From Pseudomonas sp. CC120222-01a (lineage in GTDB: Bacteria; Pseudomonadota; Gammaproteobacteria; Pseudomonadales; Pseudomonadaceae), in NCBI RefSeq assembly GCF_003097235.1, contig NZ_QEQQ01000001.1:372001-436000 (forward strand): 64,000 bases of DNA, given 5' to 3'. The translations under genes were made by a program, and so were the position numbers. Shown in pieces: positions 25,675-33,538 of the stretch (positions are counted from its first letter, which is position 1; each line of letters begins with the position of its first letter). Below the pieces are notes generated by a model. That model saw only the letters and a program-made list of their open reading frames with translations. It was not told where the DNA came from and ran no database searches.

Positions 25675-27230
25675 TGTGCGGCCTCCGTGGTGGTCAGCCC
25701 GAAATCGGCGGGGAAATACTTGAGGGCGCTGGCCACCGGGTAGGCGGTCATGCCGCCCATGGCGCACAGCGAGCCGTACTGCATGGTGTCGCACAGGTCC
25801 CGCAGCAGCAGGGCCTGGTCATGGCGCTCGGTGAAGTCGCTGGTCGCGATCAGCCGGTCGACCACCTCCATGCCACGGGTCGAACCGATCCGGCACGGGG
25901 TGCACTTGCCGCAGGATTCCTCGGCGCAGAACTGCAGAGCGAAGCGCGCCATGCTGGCCATGTTCAGGGTGTCGTCGGCCACCACCACGCCGCCGTGGCC
26001 AAGCATCGCGCCCATGGCAGCGAAGGCCTCGTAATCCAGTGGGGTATCGAAGTGGCTGGGCGGCACCCAGGCGCCGAGAGGGCCGCCAACCTGCGCAGCC
26101 TTGAGCGGGCGGCCGCTGGCGGTGCCGCCGCCGTAGCCTTCCACCAGCTCGCGCAGGGTCAGGCCAAAGGCGCGTTCCACCAGGCCGCCGTGGCGGATGT
26201 TGCCGGCCAGCTGGAACGGCATGGTGCCCAGCGAGCGGCCCATGCCGAAATCGCGGTAGAACGCCGCGCCCTCGGCGAGGATGGTCGGTACCGAGGCCAG
26301 GGTGAGTACGTTGTGCACCAGCGTGGGCAGGCCGAACAGGCCTTCGAGCGCGGGCAGCGGCGGCTTGGCGCGAACGATGCCGCGCTTGCCTTCGATGGAT
26401 TCGAGCAGCGCGGTTTCCTCGCCGCAGATATAGGCACCAGCCCCCACCCGCACTTCCAGGTCGAAGGCCTGACCGCTGCCGGCCACGTTGCTGCCGAGGT
26501 AACCAGCATCACGGGCGACGGCGAGCGCCTGGTTGAGCACGCGGATGGCGTCGGGGTACTCCGAGCGGACATAGATGTAACCCTTGTCGGCCCCGACAGC
26601 GAGGCCGGCGATGATCATGCCTTCGATCAGCAGGAAAGGGTCGCCCTCCATCAGCATGCGGTCGGCGAAGGTGCCGGAGTCGCCTTCGTCGGCGTTGCAC
26701 ACCACATACTTCTGCCCTGCCTTGGCGTCGCGCACGGTGCGCCACTTGATACCGGCCGGGAACGCCGCGCCGCCCCGACCGCGCAGGCCGGAATCGAGCA
26801 CGGTTGCGACCACGGCGGCGCCATCCATCGCCACCGCCTTTTCCAGGCCCTTGAAGCCGCCGTGGGCGCGGTAGTCGTCCAGCGACAACGGGCGGGTGAT
26901 ACCGGCGCGGGCGAACAGCAGGCGCTGCTGGGTTTTCAGATAAGCCATTTCTTCGACCGGGCCAAGCGCCAGCGAATGACCGCCGGGCTCACCGGCCAGG
27001 GCGTCAAGCAGCGAAGGCACGTCTGCCGGGGTCACCGGACCAAAACCCTGGCGCCCTTCGCTGCTTTCACATTCCAGCAGCGGCTCCAGCCAGTACAGGC
27101 CACGCGAGCTGGTGCGGTGAATCTCGATGGGCAGCTGGCGACGTTCGGCCTCGGCCTTGATTGCATCAGCGACCTGATCGGCACCGACTGCACGGGCGAC
27201 CGAGTCACAGGGTATGAACAACTTCAGCAT
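25671..27230 (-). CDS. fdsB: Formate dehydrogenase beta subunit FdsB (NADH/FMN module)
   Basis: 519 residues. An N-terminal thioredoxin-like ferredoxin region is followed by the NuoF-like flavoprotein: FMN/NAD site GLRGRGGAAFPAGIKW, then NADEGDSGTFADRML, and the 4Fe-4S motif ESCGKCTPCRIGSTRG near the C-terminus. It passes electrons from formate oxidation to NAD+. ATG 27230 overlaps the end of fdsG by 7 bp, and its stop overlaps fdsA. Confidence 0.96.
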   Translation of the reverse strand: MLKLFIPCDSVARAVGADQVADAIKAEAERRQLPIEIHRTSSRGLYWLEPLLECESSEGRQGFGPVTPADVPSLLDALAGEPGGHSLALGPVEEMAYLKTQQRLLFARAGITRPLSLDDYRAHGGFKGLEKAVAMDGAAVVATVLDSGLRGRGGAAFPAGIKWRTVRDAKAGQKYVVCNADEGDSGTFADRMLMEGDPFLLIEGMIIAGLAVGADKGYIYVRSEYPDAIRVLNQALAVARDAGYLGSNVAGSGQAFDLEVRVGAGAYICGEETALLESIEGKRGIVRAKPPLPALEGLFGLPTLVHNVLTLASVPTILAEGAAFYRDFGMGRSLGTMPFQLAGNIRHGGLVERAFGLTLRELVEGYGGGTASGRPLKAAQVGGPLGAWVPPSHFDTPLDYEAFAAMGAMLGHGGVVVADDTLNMASMARFALQFCAEESCGKCTPCRIGSTRGMEVVDRLIATSDFTERHDQALLLRDLCDTMQYGSLCAMGGMTAYPVASALKYFPADFGLTTTEAAQ

Positions 27231-27706
27231 GTTTCACCCTCCAGGCAACCGTTCACCAACGCCCGCAGGCGCTCAGGGGTGAGCCGCGCATGCACCTGGC
27301 CATCCAGCTCCAGCGCCGGCGAACAGGCGCAGGCACCCAGGCAATACACCGGGCGCAAGCTGATGGCACCGTCGGCGCTGGTGCCATGATCGTCCAGCGC
27401 CAGCTGTTCGCGCAGTTGCGCGGCCAGGGCTTCACTGCCACGGCTCTGGCACGACTCGGCGCGGCACAGGCGCAAGGTGTGACGGGCAGGCGGCGTGGTG
27501 CGGAAGTCGTGGTAGAAGCTGATCACCCCGCGCACCTCGGCGAGGCTGAGGTTGAGGGCATGGGCGATTTCAGGGACGGCAGCATCGGGGATGAAACCGA
27601 TAGCGTCCTGGAGGGCGTGAAGGATCGGCAACAACGCGCCGGGGGTGTCCTTCTCGCGGGTCAGGATGTTCTGGATTACCGGCAGGTGAAGCAGTTCATC
27701 AGGCAT
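27224..27706 (-). CDS. fdsG: Formate dehydrogenase gamma subunit FdsG (NuoE-like)
   Basis: 160 residues. NuoE-type thioredoxin-fold protein with four Cys for a 2Fe-2S cluster: LCRAESCQSRG and VYCLGACACSPA. It starts at ATG 27706 after GAGG; an in-frame extension to 27790 adds a non-family leader. It is the first gene of fdsGBAD, whose genes all overlap. No regulator gene is directly upstream; the 255 bp to the next gene (27707-27961) hold the promoter, but no clear operator was found. Confidence 0.93.
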   Translation of the reverse strand: MPDELLHLPVIQNILTREKDTPGALLPILHALQDAIGFIPDAAVPEIAHALNLSLAEVRGVISFYHDFRTTPPARHTLRLCRAESCQSRGSEALAAQLREQLALDDHGTSADGAISLRPVYCLGACACSPALELDGQVHARLTPERLRALVNGCLEGETC

Positions 27707-27961
27707 ACAGCGGACCTCGGCATCACGGTCCCCGCCAGAATTATTGTGGTGGCGGGTAACCGGCGTGTTCTGCTGCGGCACACCGGCCACGTCACGGCTG
27801 GCGTGGGCGCGGAGGCCTCCTTGCCGATGGCCGTGCGTCTGCGCGCACTGGACTCATGGGCATCCTTTAAGCATGGCACTTGTTTGGCCGTAAGGTTGTG
27901 TGCGAGCGACCAGGCGCATCCTGAAACCGACCTGAGGTTTGTGCGGGTGTTGCTGGCCTCC

Positions 27962-29119
27962 TCAGCCGATCACCACATGGGGCAAGAACCGCGAACTGTC
28001 CTTGGTAATCAACGAATCATCCTCGCGGATGCCAATCCCCGAAGCCCTGCCCCCAACCACCCAGGAGCCGATCAGGGTATAGCTGTCACCAAACTTCGGC
28101 AGCGGCGCAAACCCCTGCAGAATGTAGGGCGCATCATCGTATGGCCCGTCCTCGAAAACCCGCTCCCCCTCGACGGTGCGGATATCCACGTTGGCCCCTT
28201 CCCGCGAGAAATACGGCTTGCGTACCCAGCCCTTGGGCACCGGCAACTGCGGGCTGTCGTCGACAAAGGCCGGCAACAGGTTCGGATGGCCTTCATGCCA
28301 CTCCCAGAGCAACGGCAGAATGCCTTTGTTGGAAATCAACGCCTTCCAGGGTGGTTCGACAAACTGCGTGTCGCACCCGGCAATCGCCTGGCCGAAATCC
28401 TCGTGGAAGATGTGCTCCCAGGCATGCAGCTTGAACAGCCGCACAATCGCCTGCCCCTGCAGGTCGACGAAGCGGCCCTCACCGTCCAGGCCGATGTCCT
28501 CCAGGTCGATATGACAGGTACGGATGCCGGCATGCTCGGCCATCTTGCGCAGGAAGTCGGTGGTGCCGCGGTCCTCCAGCGAACCGGAGATGGTCGAAAA
28601 ATGGAACTCGCCATGCCCCGGCATCGCTGCAAATGCCTGCACCAGGTCTTCGGCCAGAGTATTGAACTGACTGGCCTGGGCGGGCAGAACACCCCGCTGG
28701 ATCTGTTCCTCCAGCCAGATCAGCTGGAAGGCCGCAGCTTCATACAGCGAGGTAGGCGTGTCGTAGTTGGCCTCGATCAACTTTGCCGGGCCGGTGCCGT
28801 CGTAGCTGAAGTCGAAACGCCCGTAGAGGTGCGCCTGCCCCTCCAGCCATGAGCGGCGCACCAGATCGAAGAAGGCTGGCGGAATCGCCAGGCGCGCCAT
28901 CAGTGCTTCGCTTTCGACGATGCGCCCTACCGCGTCCAGGCACATCGCGTGCAGCTCTGCGGTCGGGGTTTGCAGGTCATGAACCACCTGGGCCTCGCTG
29001 AACTGGTAGTACCCACGTTCGTCCCAGTAACGCTCGCCGTCGATCGTGTGAAAGGCAAAGCCCTCGCGCAGGGCTGTCGTGCGCCAGTCGGGACGCTCCG
29101 CCAGTTCGACCTTGTGCAT
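27962..29119 (-). CDS. Glutathionylspermidine-synthase-like ATP-grasp protein (YjfC/YgiC type)
   Basis: 385 residues. The pre-ATP-grasp and ATP-grasp fold of the C-terminal half of glutathionylspermidine synthase: GRFDFSYDGTGPAKLIEANYDTPTSLYE, LFKLHAWEHIFHE, and VRKPYFSREGANV with the ATP-binding Lys. The amidase half of the bifunctional enzyme is absent, as in E. coli YjfC and YgiC, whose substrates are not established. ATG 29119 lies directly after the upstream gene's stop (29122), so they are co-transcribed. It is the fourth gene of a yjfKLMC-like operon. Confidence 0.92.
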   Translation of the reverse strand: MHKVELAERPDWRTTALREGFAFHTIDGERYWDERGYYQFSEAQVVHDLQTPTAELHAMCLDAVGRIVESEALMARLAIPPAFFDLVRRSWLEGQAHLYGRFDFSYDGTGPAKLIEANYDTPTSLYEAAAFQLIWLEEQIQRGVLPAQASQFNTLAEDLVQAFAAMPGHGEFHFSTISGSLEDRGTTDFLRKMAEHAGIRTCHIDLEDIGLDGEGRFVDLQGQAIVRLFKLHAWEHIFHEDFGQAIAGCDTQFVEPPWKALISNKGILPLLWEWHEGHPNLLPAFVDDSPQLPVPKGWVRKPYFSREGANVDIRTVEGERVFEDGPYDDAPYILQGFAPLPKFGDSYTLIGSWVVGGRASGIGIREDDSLITKDSSRFLPHVVIG

Positions 29120-29121
29120 GC

Positions 29122-29856
29122 CTACCCCCCGAAGAAACTGCCGGACCTGCCACCCCAACCGCTGCGCGCAGTGGCCTGGCCGCCAAAGCCACCGCGCGTG
29201 ACCGAGGCCGAAGTCGCCGAACGCGACTCGTTGCGGCTTGAGCCGCCATAGCCGCCACCACCCCCTCCGCCACTCGAAGAGCTGCTGCTCTCTTCGTCCT
29301 GCTTCACCCGCTGAATACCGCCACCCGTGGCTCCGTAACGCTGGCCAAGCAAACCATGCCGCTGGCCTGCTCCGTCGCGATAGGCATACAACGGTTGCGC
29401 GTTGTAGTGACGGCCGGCGCTGTTGCCCATCTGCGCAAGCAGCATGCCGGCCACCGCGGCAGTGGCCACATGGCCATAGCCTCCGCCCTGGGCATAACCC
29501 GCGTCGAGTTGAGACTGCGTCACCTCAGCACTGGTCTGCAGCTCGAAGCCACTCATGCGCGGCATGTAGCGGCCACCAACGGTAATCTGGCAACCGTCCG
29601 GGGTGAACTGCGCTTCGCACTCCGCCTTGGTGAAAAACGTCGGCGCATTGCGCTGGTAATCCGCCAGCGCCCGCTTGAAGGCATCGTTGCAGGCGGGTTC
29701 CGGCACCTTGTCGGCGACGCAGGCCGCAACGCTGTCGTAATTACTTTGCTGGGTGACCGTGTACAGCTCTTCCTGCGGGCCGCAAGCGGTCAGTGCCAGC
29801 GGCAGCGAGCTGGCCAGCACCAGCTTGACGGAGCTGCGTCGAATAGGGGGCTTCAT
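29122..29856 (-). CDS. DUF1190 lipoprotein-like protein (YjfM/YgiB type)
   Basis: 244 residues. The signal peptide ends LPLALTACGP, a plausible lipobox (LTAC). The middle part is the DUF1190 domain with paired Cys (VAACVADKVPEPAC, KAECEAQFTPDGC) and GGRYMPRMSGFEL. The C-terminus is low-complexity Gly/Ser/Arg ending RSGSFFGG. ATG 29856 has AAGGAG upstream. It probably sits at the outer membrane or cell surface. Partner genes are the ATP-grasp gene downstream and DUF350 upstream. Confidence 0.9.
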   Translation of the reverse strand: MKPPIRRSSVKLVLASSLPLALTACGPQEELYTVTQQSNYDSVAACVADKVPEPACNDAFKRALADYQRNAPTFFTKAECEAQFTPDGCQITVGGRYMPRMSGFELQTSAEVTQSQLDAGYAQGGGYGHVATAAVAGMLLAQMGNSAGRHYNAQPLYAYRDGAGQRHGLLGQRYGATGGGIQRVKQDEESSSSSSGGGGGGGYGGSSRNESRSATSASVTRGGFGGQATARSGWGGRSGSFFGG

Positions 29857-29872
29857 GGGAGCTCCTTGCACG

Positions 29873-30298
29873 TCAGGCCGCCGGCGTCATGCAGGCCGAG
29901 TTGAGGAAGCCCACGCTGATTGCCACGCTGGCCGCGTAGATGGCCGCAGCCAGTTCACCCTTGGCGATGCGCCTGGACAAATCACGTAACACCAGGCTGG
30001 TGAGGCCGAAGGCGAGCAACTGCACCACTGCCGCGATCACCACCCAAGCGACGAAATCAAGAATGCTCACGCTGTAGGCGATGATGTTGCTGGCAGGCAG
30101 CGAGAAACCGATCAAAGAGCCACCCAGGGCGATGGCCGCCGCCGGATTGTTTTCGCGGATCAGCGAAAACTCGCGGTGGGGCGTGATGCGCGTGTAGATG
30201 AACTGGAACAGCCAGAACAGCAGCAGCGCCACACTGATATAGAGGATGAAACCGGTCACTGCCGAAGCATTGAGTGACAGGCGAAGCGCGTCGAGCAT
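29873..30298 (-). CDS. DUF350 membrane protein (YjfL type)
   Basis: 141 residues with four hydrophobic segments (about 13-34, 52-75, 82-105, 115-135). This is a DUF350 protein, with the family stretch NNPAAAIALGGSLIGFSLP. Its function is unknown; in E. coli the matching gene is yjfL between yjfK and yjfM. Gaps to neighbours are 12-16 bp, so it is in the same operon. Confidence 0.92.
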   Translation of the reverse strand: MLDALRLSLNASAVTGFILYISVALLLFWLFQFIYTRITPHREFSLIRENNPAAAIALGGSLIGFSLPASNIIAYSVSILDFVAWVVIAAVVQLLAFGLTSLVLRDLSRRIAKGELAAAIYAASVAISVGFLNSACMTPAA

Positions 30299-30310
30299 GG
30301 TGAGTCCTTG

Positions 30311-30910
30311 TCAGGTTACGTTGAAGTCCGTGGGAAACAGGGTGACGCCCAGCGAGGTGGTGAAGGTGAGCGCGCCGTGCTCATCTTCTTCGAGGGAAAA
30401 CAGCAGGAATTCGCGGCGGTCGGGCAAGCCCGTGTCGCGGGCATAAAGCATCGACAAGTGCCGGACGCCATAACGGGCCTGCGGGCTGACCACCTGCTCA
30501 TGGAACTGGACCAGTTCAGCTTGCCCTTGGGCCTGGCCCCATTGGCGGGAGTAGAGGCAGCCATCATGCGTGTAGATCGGCAGGCCGACTTTGGACAGGC
30601 AGCCGACCAGATACTGCCGGTGTGCATCGTCGCGCACGGCAATGGCGCTGTGGTAGCCGAACAGCACGATATCGCCCGGCTGGCTGCCGTGCATCAGCAC
30701 TTGCAGCCAGTAATCTTCGTTGTCCAGGTAGTAACGCAACAGGCGTACGGACTGGCCAAGGTCGACCTCGCCGCAAGCCCACACCGTTTCCGGGCCGGGG
30801 AGCTGAAGTTCAGAGTAACCGTCGAGCAACGGCTCGAGCGTTCGGGCAGGTGTGAACGTACTGCCATTGCGAAGGCCGAAAGGCGGGCTGGCCCGATTGA
30901 AAAGCGACAT
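30311..30910 (-). CDS. DUF2491 protein (YjfK type)
   Basis: 199 residues, soluble. DUF2491 features include LPGPETVWACGEVDLGQSV and RLLRYYLDNEDYWLQV. ATG 30910 has GGAG 6 bp upstream; the TTG just before it is not needed. It is the first gene of the yjfKLMC-like set. Unlike E. coli, there is no yjfI or PspA-like yjfJ upstream; the next gene on that side is sfnG. Confidence 0.88.
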   Translation of the reverse strand: MSLFNRASPPFGLRNGSTFTPARTLEPLLDGYSELQLPGPETVWACGEVDLGQSVRLLRYYLDNEDYWLQVLMHGSQPGDIVLFGYHSAIAVRDDAHRQYLVGCLSKVGLPIYTHDGCLYSRQWGQAQGQAELVQFHEQVVSPQARYGVRHLSMLYARDTGLPDRREFLLFSLEEDEHGALTFTTSLGVTLFPTDFNVT

Positions 30911-31072
30911 CAACTACTCCCTGGGGTCGCGGCGTTCCTTGCTGGGGGCGACACCTTAACGGGTTTCACCACCAGGGCCAACACTGATGGTGTGAGCAGT
31001 CTTGTCGCTGGAAATGGGATGTTACTACCTCATCGCCGGCTTGCCGGTGATGCCCCCAGCGTGCTGCGCAGT

Positions 31073-32167
31073 TCAAGCGACAGCTTGCACCTCTGCTTTC
31101 TCTGCCTCCAGCGCCCTCACCAATGGCAATACCTGCTCGCCGAAGTACGCTACTTCCTCCTGGAAATGCAGGAAACCGGACAGAATCAGGTCCACCCCGA
31201 CGGCCTTCAACGCCACGATGCGCTCGGCAATCTGCCGTGGCGTGCCGATCAGGTTGGTCTTGAAGCCGTCGTTGTACTGCACCAGGTCCTCGAAGCTGGA
31301 CGTGGCCCAGTTGCCCTCACCTTCCGGGCTGGCGGAGCCGGCATGCTTCACTTCATGCCCAAAAGCCTTCACCGCCTCGGGGTTGGCCTTGTCGATGATC
31401 TCCTGCAACACCGCCCGCGCCTGCTCCTCGGTATCGCGGGCGATGATGAAGGCATTCACCCCGATCTTCACCGAATGCCCGTTGGCAGCGGCCTTGGCAC
31501 GGATGTCGTCGACCTGGGCCTTGATCCCTTCGACCGTATTGCCGTTGGTGAAGTACCAGTCCGAGACCCGCGCCGCCATGTCCCGCGCCGCCCGCGAACT
31601 GCCGCCCTGGAAGATTTCCGGGTGCGGCTGCTGCAGCGGCTTGGGCTTGAGGTTGTAGTTGCGAAAGCGATAGAAGTCGCCGTTGAAGGTGAAGTTGTCT
31701 TCCGTCCAGATGCCCTTGAGCGCCCGGATGAATTCCTCGGAGCGGCGATAGCGTTCGTCATGGTCCAGCCACGGCTCACCAATGGCATGGAACTCGCCCT
31801 TGAACCAGCCCGACACCACGTTGATGGCGACACGGCCGTTGGTGAACTGGTCGATGCTGGCCAGCTGCTTGGCCGCCAGCGCCGGGTTCCACGGGCCTGG
31901 CAGAATGGCGGCGATGACCTTGAGCTTCTCGGTGGCCGCCAGCAAGGCGTGGCTGATGGTGACCGACTCATGCTGGTTGTCGGCGCCGTAGCCTGCGGTG
32001 AAGCGGATCTGCGACAGGGCGTAGTCGAAACCAGCGCGTTCGGCGATCTGCGCCAGCTTTCGGTTGTAGTCGATGTCCCAACTGGTGCGTTGCTCGATAG
32101 CGCTGACCACCAGGCCGCCACTGACGTTGGGGACCCAGTAGGCGAATTTGATCGGTTGCTGGCTCAT
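31073..32167 (-). CDS. sfnG: FMNH2-dependent dimethylsulfone monooxygenase SfnG
   Basis: 364 residues, the length of P. putida SfnG. It is a bacterial-luciferase-like (LLM) TIM barrel: FAYWVPNVSGGLV, QIRFTAGYG, ISHALLAATEKLKVIAAILPG, VSGWFKGEF and QGGSSRAARDMA mark the flavin/substrate pocket. It cleaves dimethylsulfone to methanesulfinate, feeding sulfur scavenging under sulfate limitation. A consensus sigma-54 promoter lies 43-58 bp upstream, as expected for SfnR control. No flavin reductase gene is adjacent. Confidence 0.93.
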   Translation of the reverse strand: MSQQPIKFAYWVPNVSGGLVVSAIEQRTSWDIDYNRKLAQIAERAGFDYALSQIRFTAGYGADNQHESVTISHALLAATEKLKVIAAILPGPWNPALAAKQLASIDQFTNGRVAINVVSGWFKGEFHAIGEPWLDHDERYRRSEEFIRALKGIWTEDNFTFNGDFYRFRNYNLKPKPLQQPHPEIFQGGSSRAARDMAARVSDWYFTNGNTVEGIKAQVDDIRAKAAANGHSVKIGVNAFIIARDTEEQARAVLQEIIDKANPEAVKAFGHEVKHAGSASPEGEGNWATSSFEDLVQYNDGFKTNLIGTPRQIAERIVALKAVGVDLILSGFLHFQEEVAYFGEQVLPLVRALEAEKAEVQAVA

Positions 32168-32209
32168 GCGGGTGCTCCTTGGCAGGACTTGAGAGTGTGC
32201 AGGGAGCGG

Positions 32210-32225
32210 AGCAGCAACCGTGCCA
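32210..32225 (-). promoter_or_regulatory. Sigma-54 (RpoN) promoter for sfnG
   Basis: Reading the minus strand from 32225, TGGCACGGTTGCTGCT has GG and GC dinucleotides exactly 10 bp apart, matching TGGCACG-N4-TTGCT at all but one position. It is 43 bp upstream of the sfnG start. Sigma-54 dependence of sfn genes through SfnR is established knowledge. Confidence 0.85.
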
Positions 32226-32332
32226 GGGTGAAAATGCCATGCAGGTCAGAGACTTGGTCGAAAGGGCTGATAATCTGCCCTGCATGCTGGCGGAGCAAGC
32301 TGCTGACCTGCTGTTGCACGGGCAACAGTGTT

Positions 32333-32619
32333 TCAGTGGTGCTTGAGCATCCCCAAGTGCGCATCGTCCATCAGTGCCTTGGCCATCTCGCACAGGTAGT
32401 GCGAGGCCCAGACCAGTGCGGGTTCGTCTCCATCACGCCAATGAAGGAGGCGCGGCGCGAGCAGTCCATCAGTACAGAGGCCTGCGCCATGGTGTGGTCG
32501 CAGCAGTTGCCGGGTTCCACGCGGAACAGGCGCTTGCCTTTGGCCACGCCTTCCAGGCAGGTGGCCGAGCCGACGGTGACGCCAAGCCTGGCGGTTGCTT
32601 CGGGGAGTTCCTTGTCCAT
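32333..32619 (-). pseudogene. DUF3077-type gene broken by a one-base frameshift
   Basis: The minus strand reads a DUF3077-like protein from ATG 32619 (MDKELPEATARLGVTVG.. FRVEPGNCCDHTMAQASVLM..FIGVMETNP). At about 32411-32416 one base is missing, and the expected remainder (ALVWASHYLCEMAKALMDD) continues in the next frame to TGA at 32333. Repairing one base would restore a normal protein of about 95 residues. DUF3077 proteins are small Pseudomonas-specific proteins of unknown role. Confidence 0.8.
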
Positions 32620-32662
32620 TCTCAATCCTCTTAACAACGCTGAAATCGAGCCACTGCGCAGC

Positions 32663-32785
32663 CTTTGTGGGAGCGGCCTTGCGTCGCGAAAGGGCTGCGA
32701 AGCAGACCCGGCAATGGTTGCGACAATGCCAGGATCCGGGGGCCGCCTTGCGGCCCTTTCGCGACGCAAGGCCGCTCCCACAAAG
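32663..32785. repeat. REP-type inverted repeat pair
   Basis: CTTTGTGGGAGCGGCCTTGC at 32663-32682, continuing to GGGC 32695, is the reverse complement of 32753-32785 (..GGCCGCTCCCACAAAG). The two 33-bp arms match perfectly. The core GTGGGAGCGG is that of REP, but the CCTTGCGTCGCGAAAGGG part is a different subfamily from the other two pairs. Confidence 0.9.
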
Positions 32786-32823
32786 ACCGCGCTGGCTTCG
32801 AGTTCGTCTCATTACCTGTAAAG

Positions 32824-33087
32824 TCAGTGCAACGTGTGCCCCTGCCGTGGCCGCTTCAACTGCACCTGCGCAATCGCCGACTCCAGCAACGCGAGCACGG
32901 CCTCCATCTCATGGATCATCGACAGGGTCATGACGGTGGCGGGCGACTTGGGCAACGTGGTGACGGACTGGTGGGCCACGGCCAGGCCGCAGAGCAGGTA
33001 TTCGGTGGCCTCGACCAGAGTATCTTCGAGGTAGTGGGAGGCGTCGGGGGTGAAGGGTGGATCAGGAACAATCTTGAGCATGGTCAT
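32824..33087 (-). CDS. DUF6124/DUF3077-type small protein
   Basis: 87 residues from ATG 33087 (MTMLKIVPDPPFTPDASHYL). The start KIVPDPP and the helical body with MTLSMIHEMEAVLALLESAI are typical of a small Pseudomonas-only family often found in tandem with DUF3077 genes. The broken DUF3077 gene lies 204 bp downstream across a REP pair. Function unknown; no signal peptide. Confidence 0.8.
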   Translation of the reverse strand: MTMLKIVPDPPFTPDASHYLEDTLVEATEYLLCGLAVAHQSVTTLPKSPATVMTLSMIHEMEAVLALLESAIAQVQLKRPRQGHTLH

Positions 33088-33447
33088 ATCTCGAGGCGTT
33101 GTGAGAGATACCACTGCCCATCGCTTGCAGAGAAATGGGTGGCGGCTGCATACGGGCCTGCAAGACCGAGGCCTCAAGAATCCCGGCTGACCACAAGGGT
33201 CACCCATACACAGCCACCATTGAACACGGTGAGCACGAATTCTGAGGCTTCGACAGGCTTGCAGACCCGGCCATTGAATTTGCAACGGCACCGCCAGCCT
33301 ATGGAGCTCACTTCCCCACCACAATGCCCCAAAGACTGATTCAGACGCGTCCTACAAGCCAGAGGAAAAATCTGTTTCTTCATTTGTAGAAACCAGCCAC
33401 TCCCCGCCCTCTCGTAATGCTTTGTTAAGATTTCTTCCATATTTCGT
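33088..33447. other. Intergenic region upstream of cptA
   Basis: 360 bp without a convincing gene. An 88-codon minus-strand frame (33174-33440) has a possible ATG but no ribosome site and an unusual composition (Cys- and Trp-rich), so it is not called. The right part is the AT-rich promoter zone of cptA (TTGTTAAGATTTCTTCCATA at about 33424-33443). Confidence 0.5.
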
Positions 33448-33463
33448 TAACGTAATTTTCACG
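33448..33463 (+). promoter_or_regulatory. ColR-like binding site upstream of cptA
   Basis: TTAACGTAATTTTCAC fits 14 of 16 positions of the ColR consensus as I recall it from P. putida work (YYNASNNYTTTTTSAC). A weaker second copy begins at about 33425 (TTAAGATTTCTTCCAT). It lies 75 bp before the cptA start. A recalled consensus and a pattern match, not a measured site. Confidence 0.5.
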
Positions 33464-33538
33464 ATCCGCCCTCTAGCCTCTCTGCCTTTCCGGCAGCCCC
33501 ATCCTTTATGGCTGCCGCCATGGTTCTACGAGGCACAC

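Noticed and set aside
30308..32821. 837-codon plus-strand open frame
   Set aside because: Runs antisense through DUF2491 and sfnG, both with clear family motifs; a GC-driven shadow.
33174..33440. 88-codon minus-strand gene
   Set aside because: No ribosome site, odd composition and it runs through the cptA promoter; not called, though a small protein cannot be excluded.
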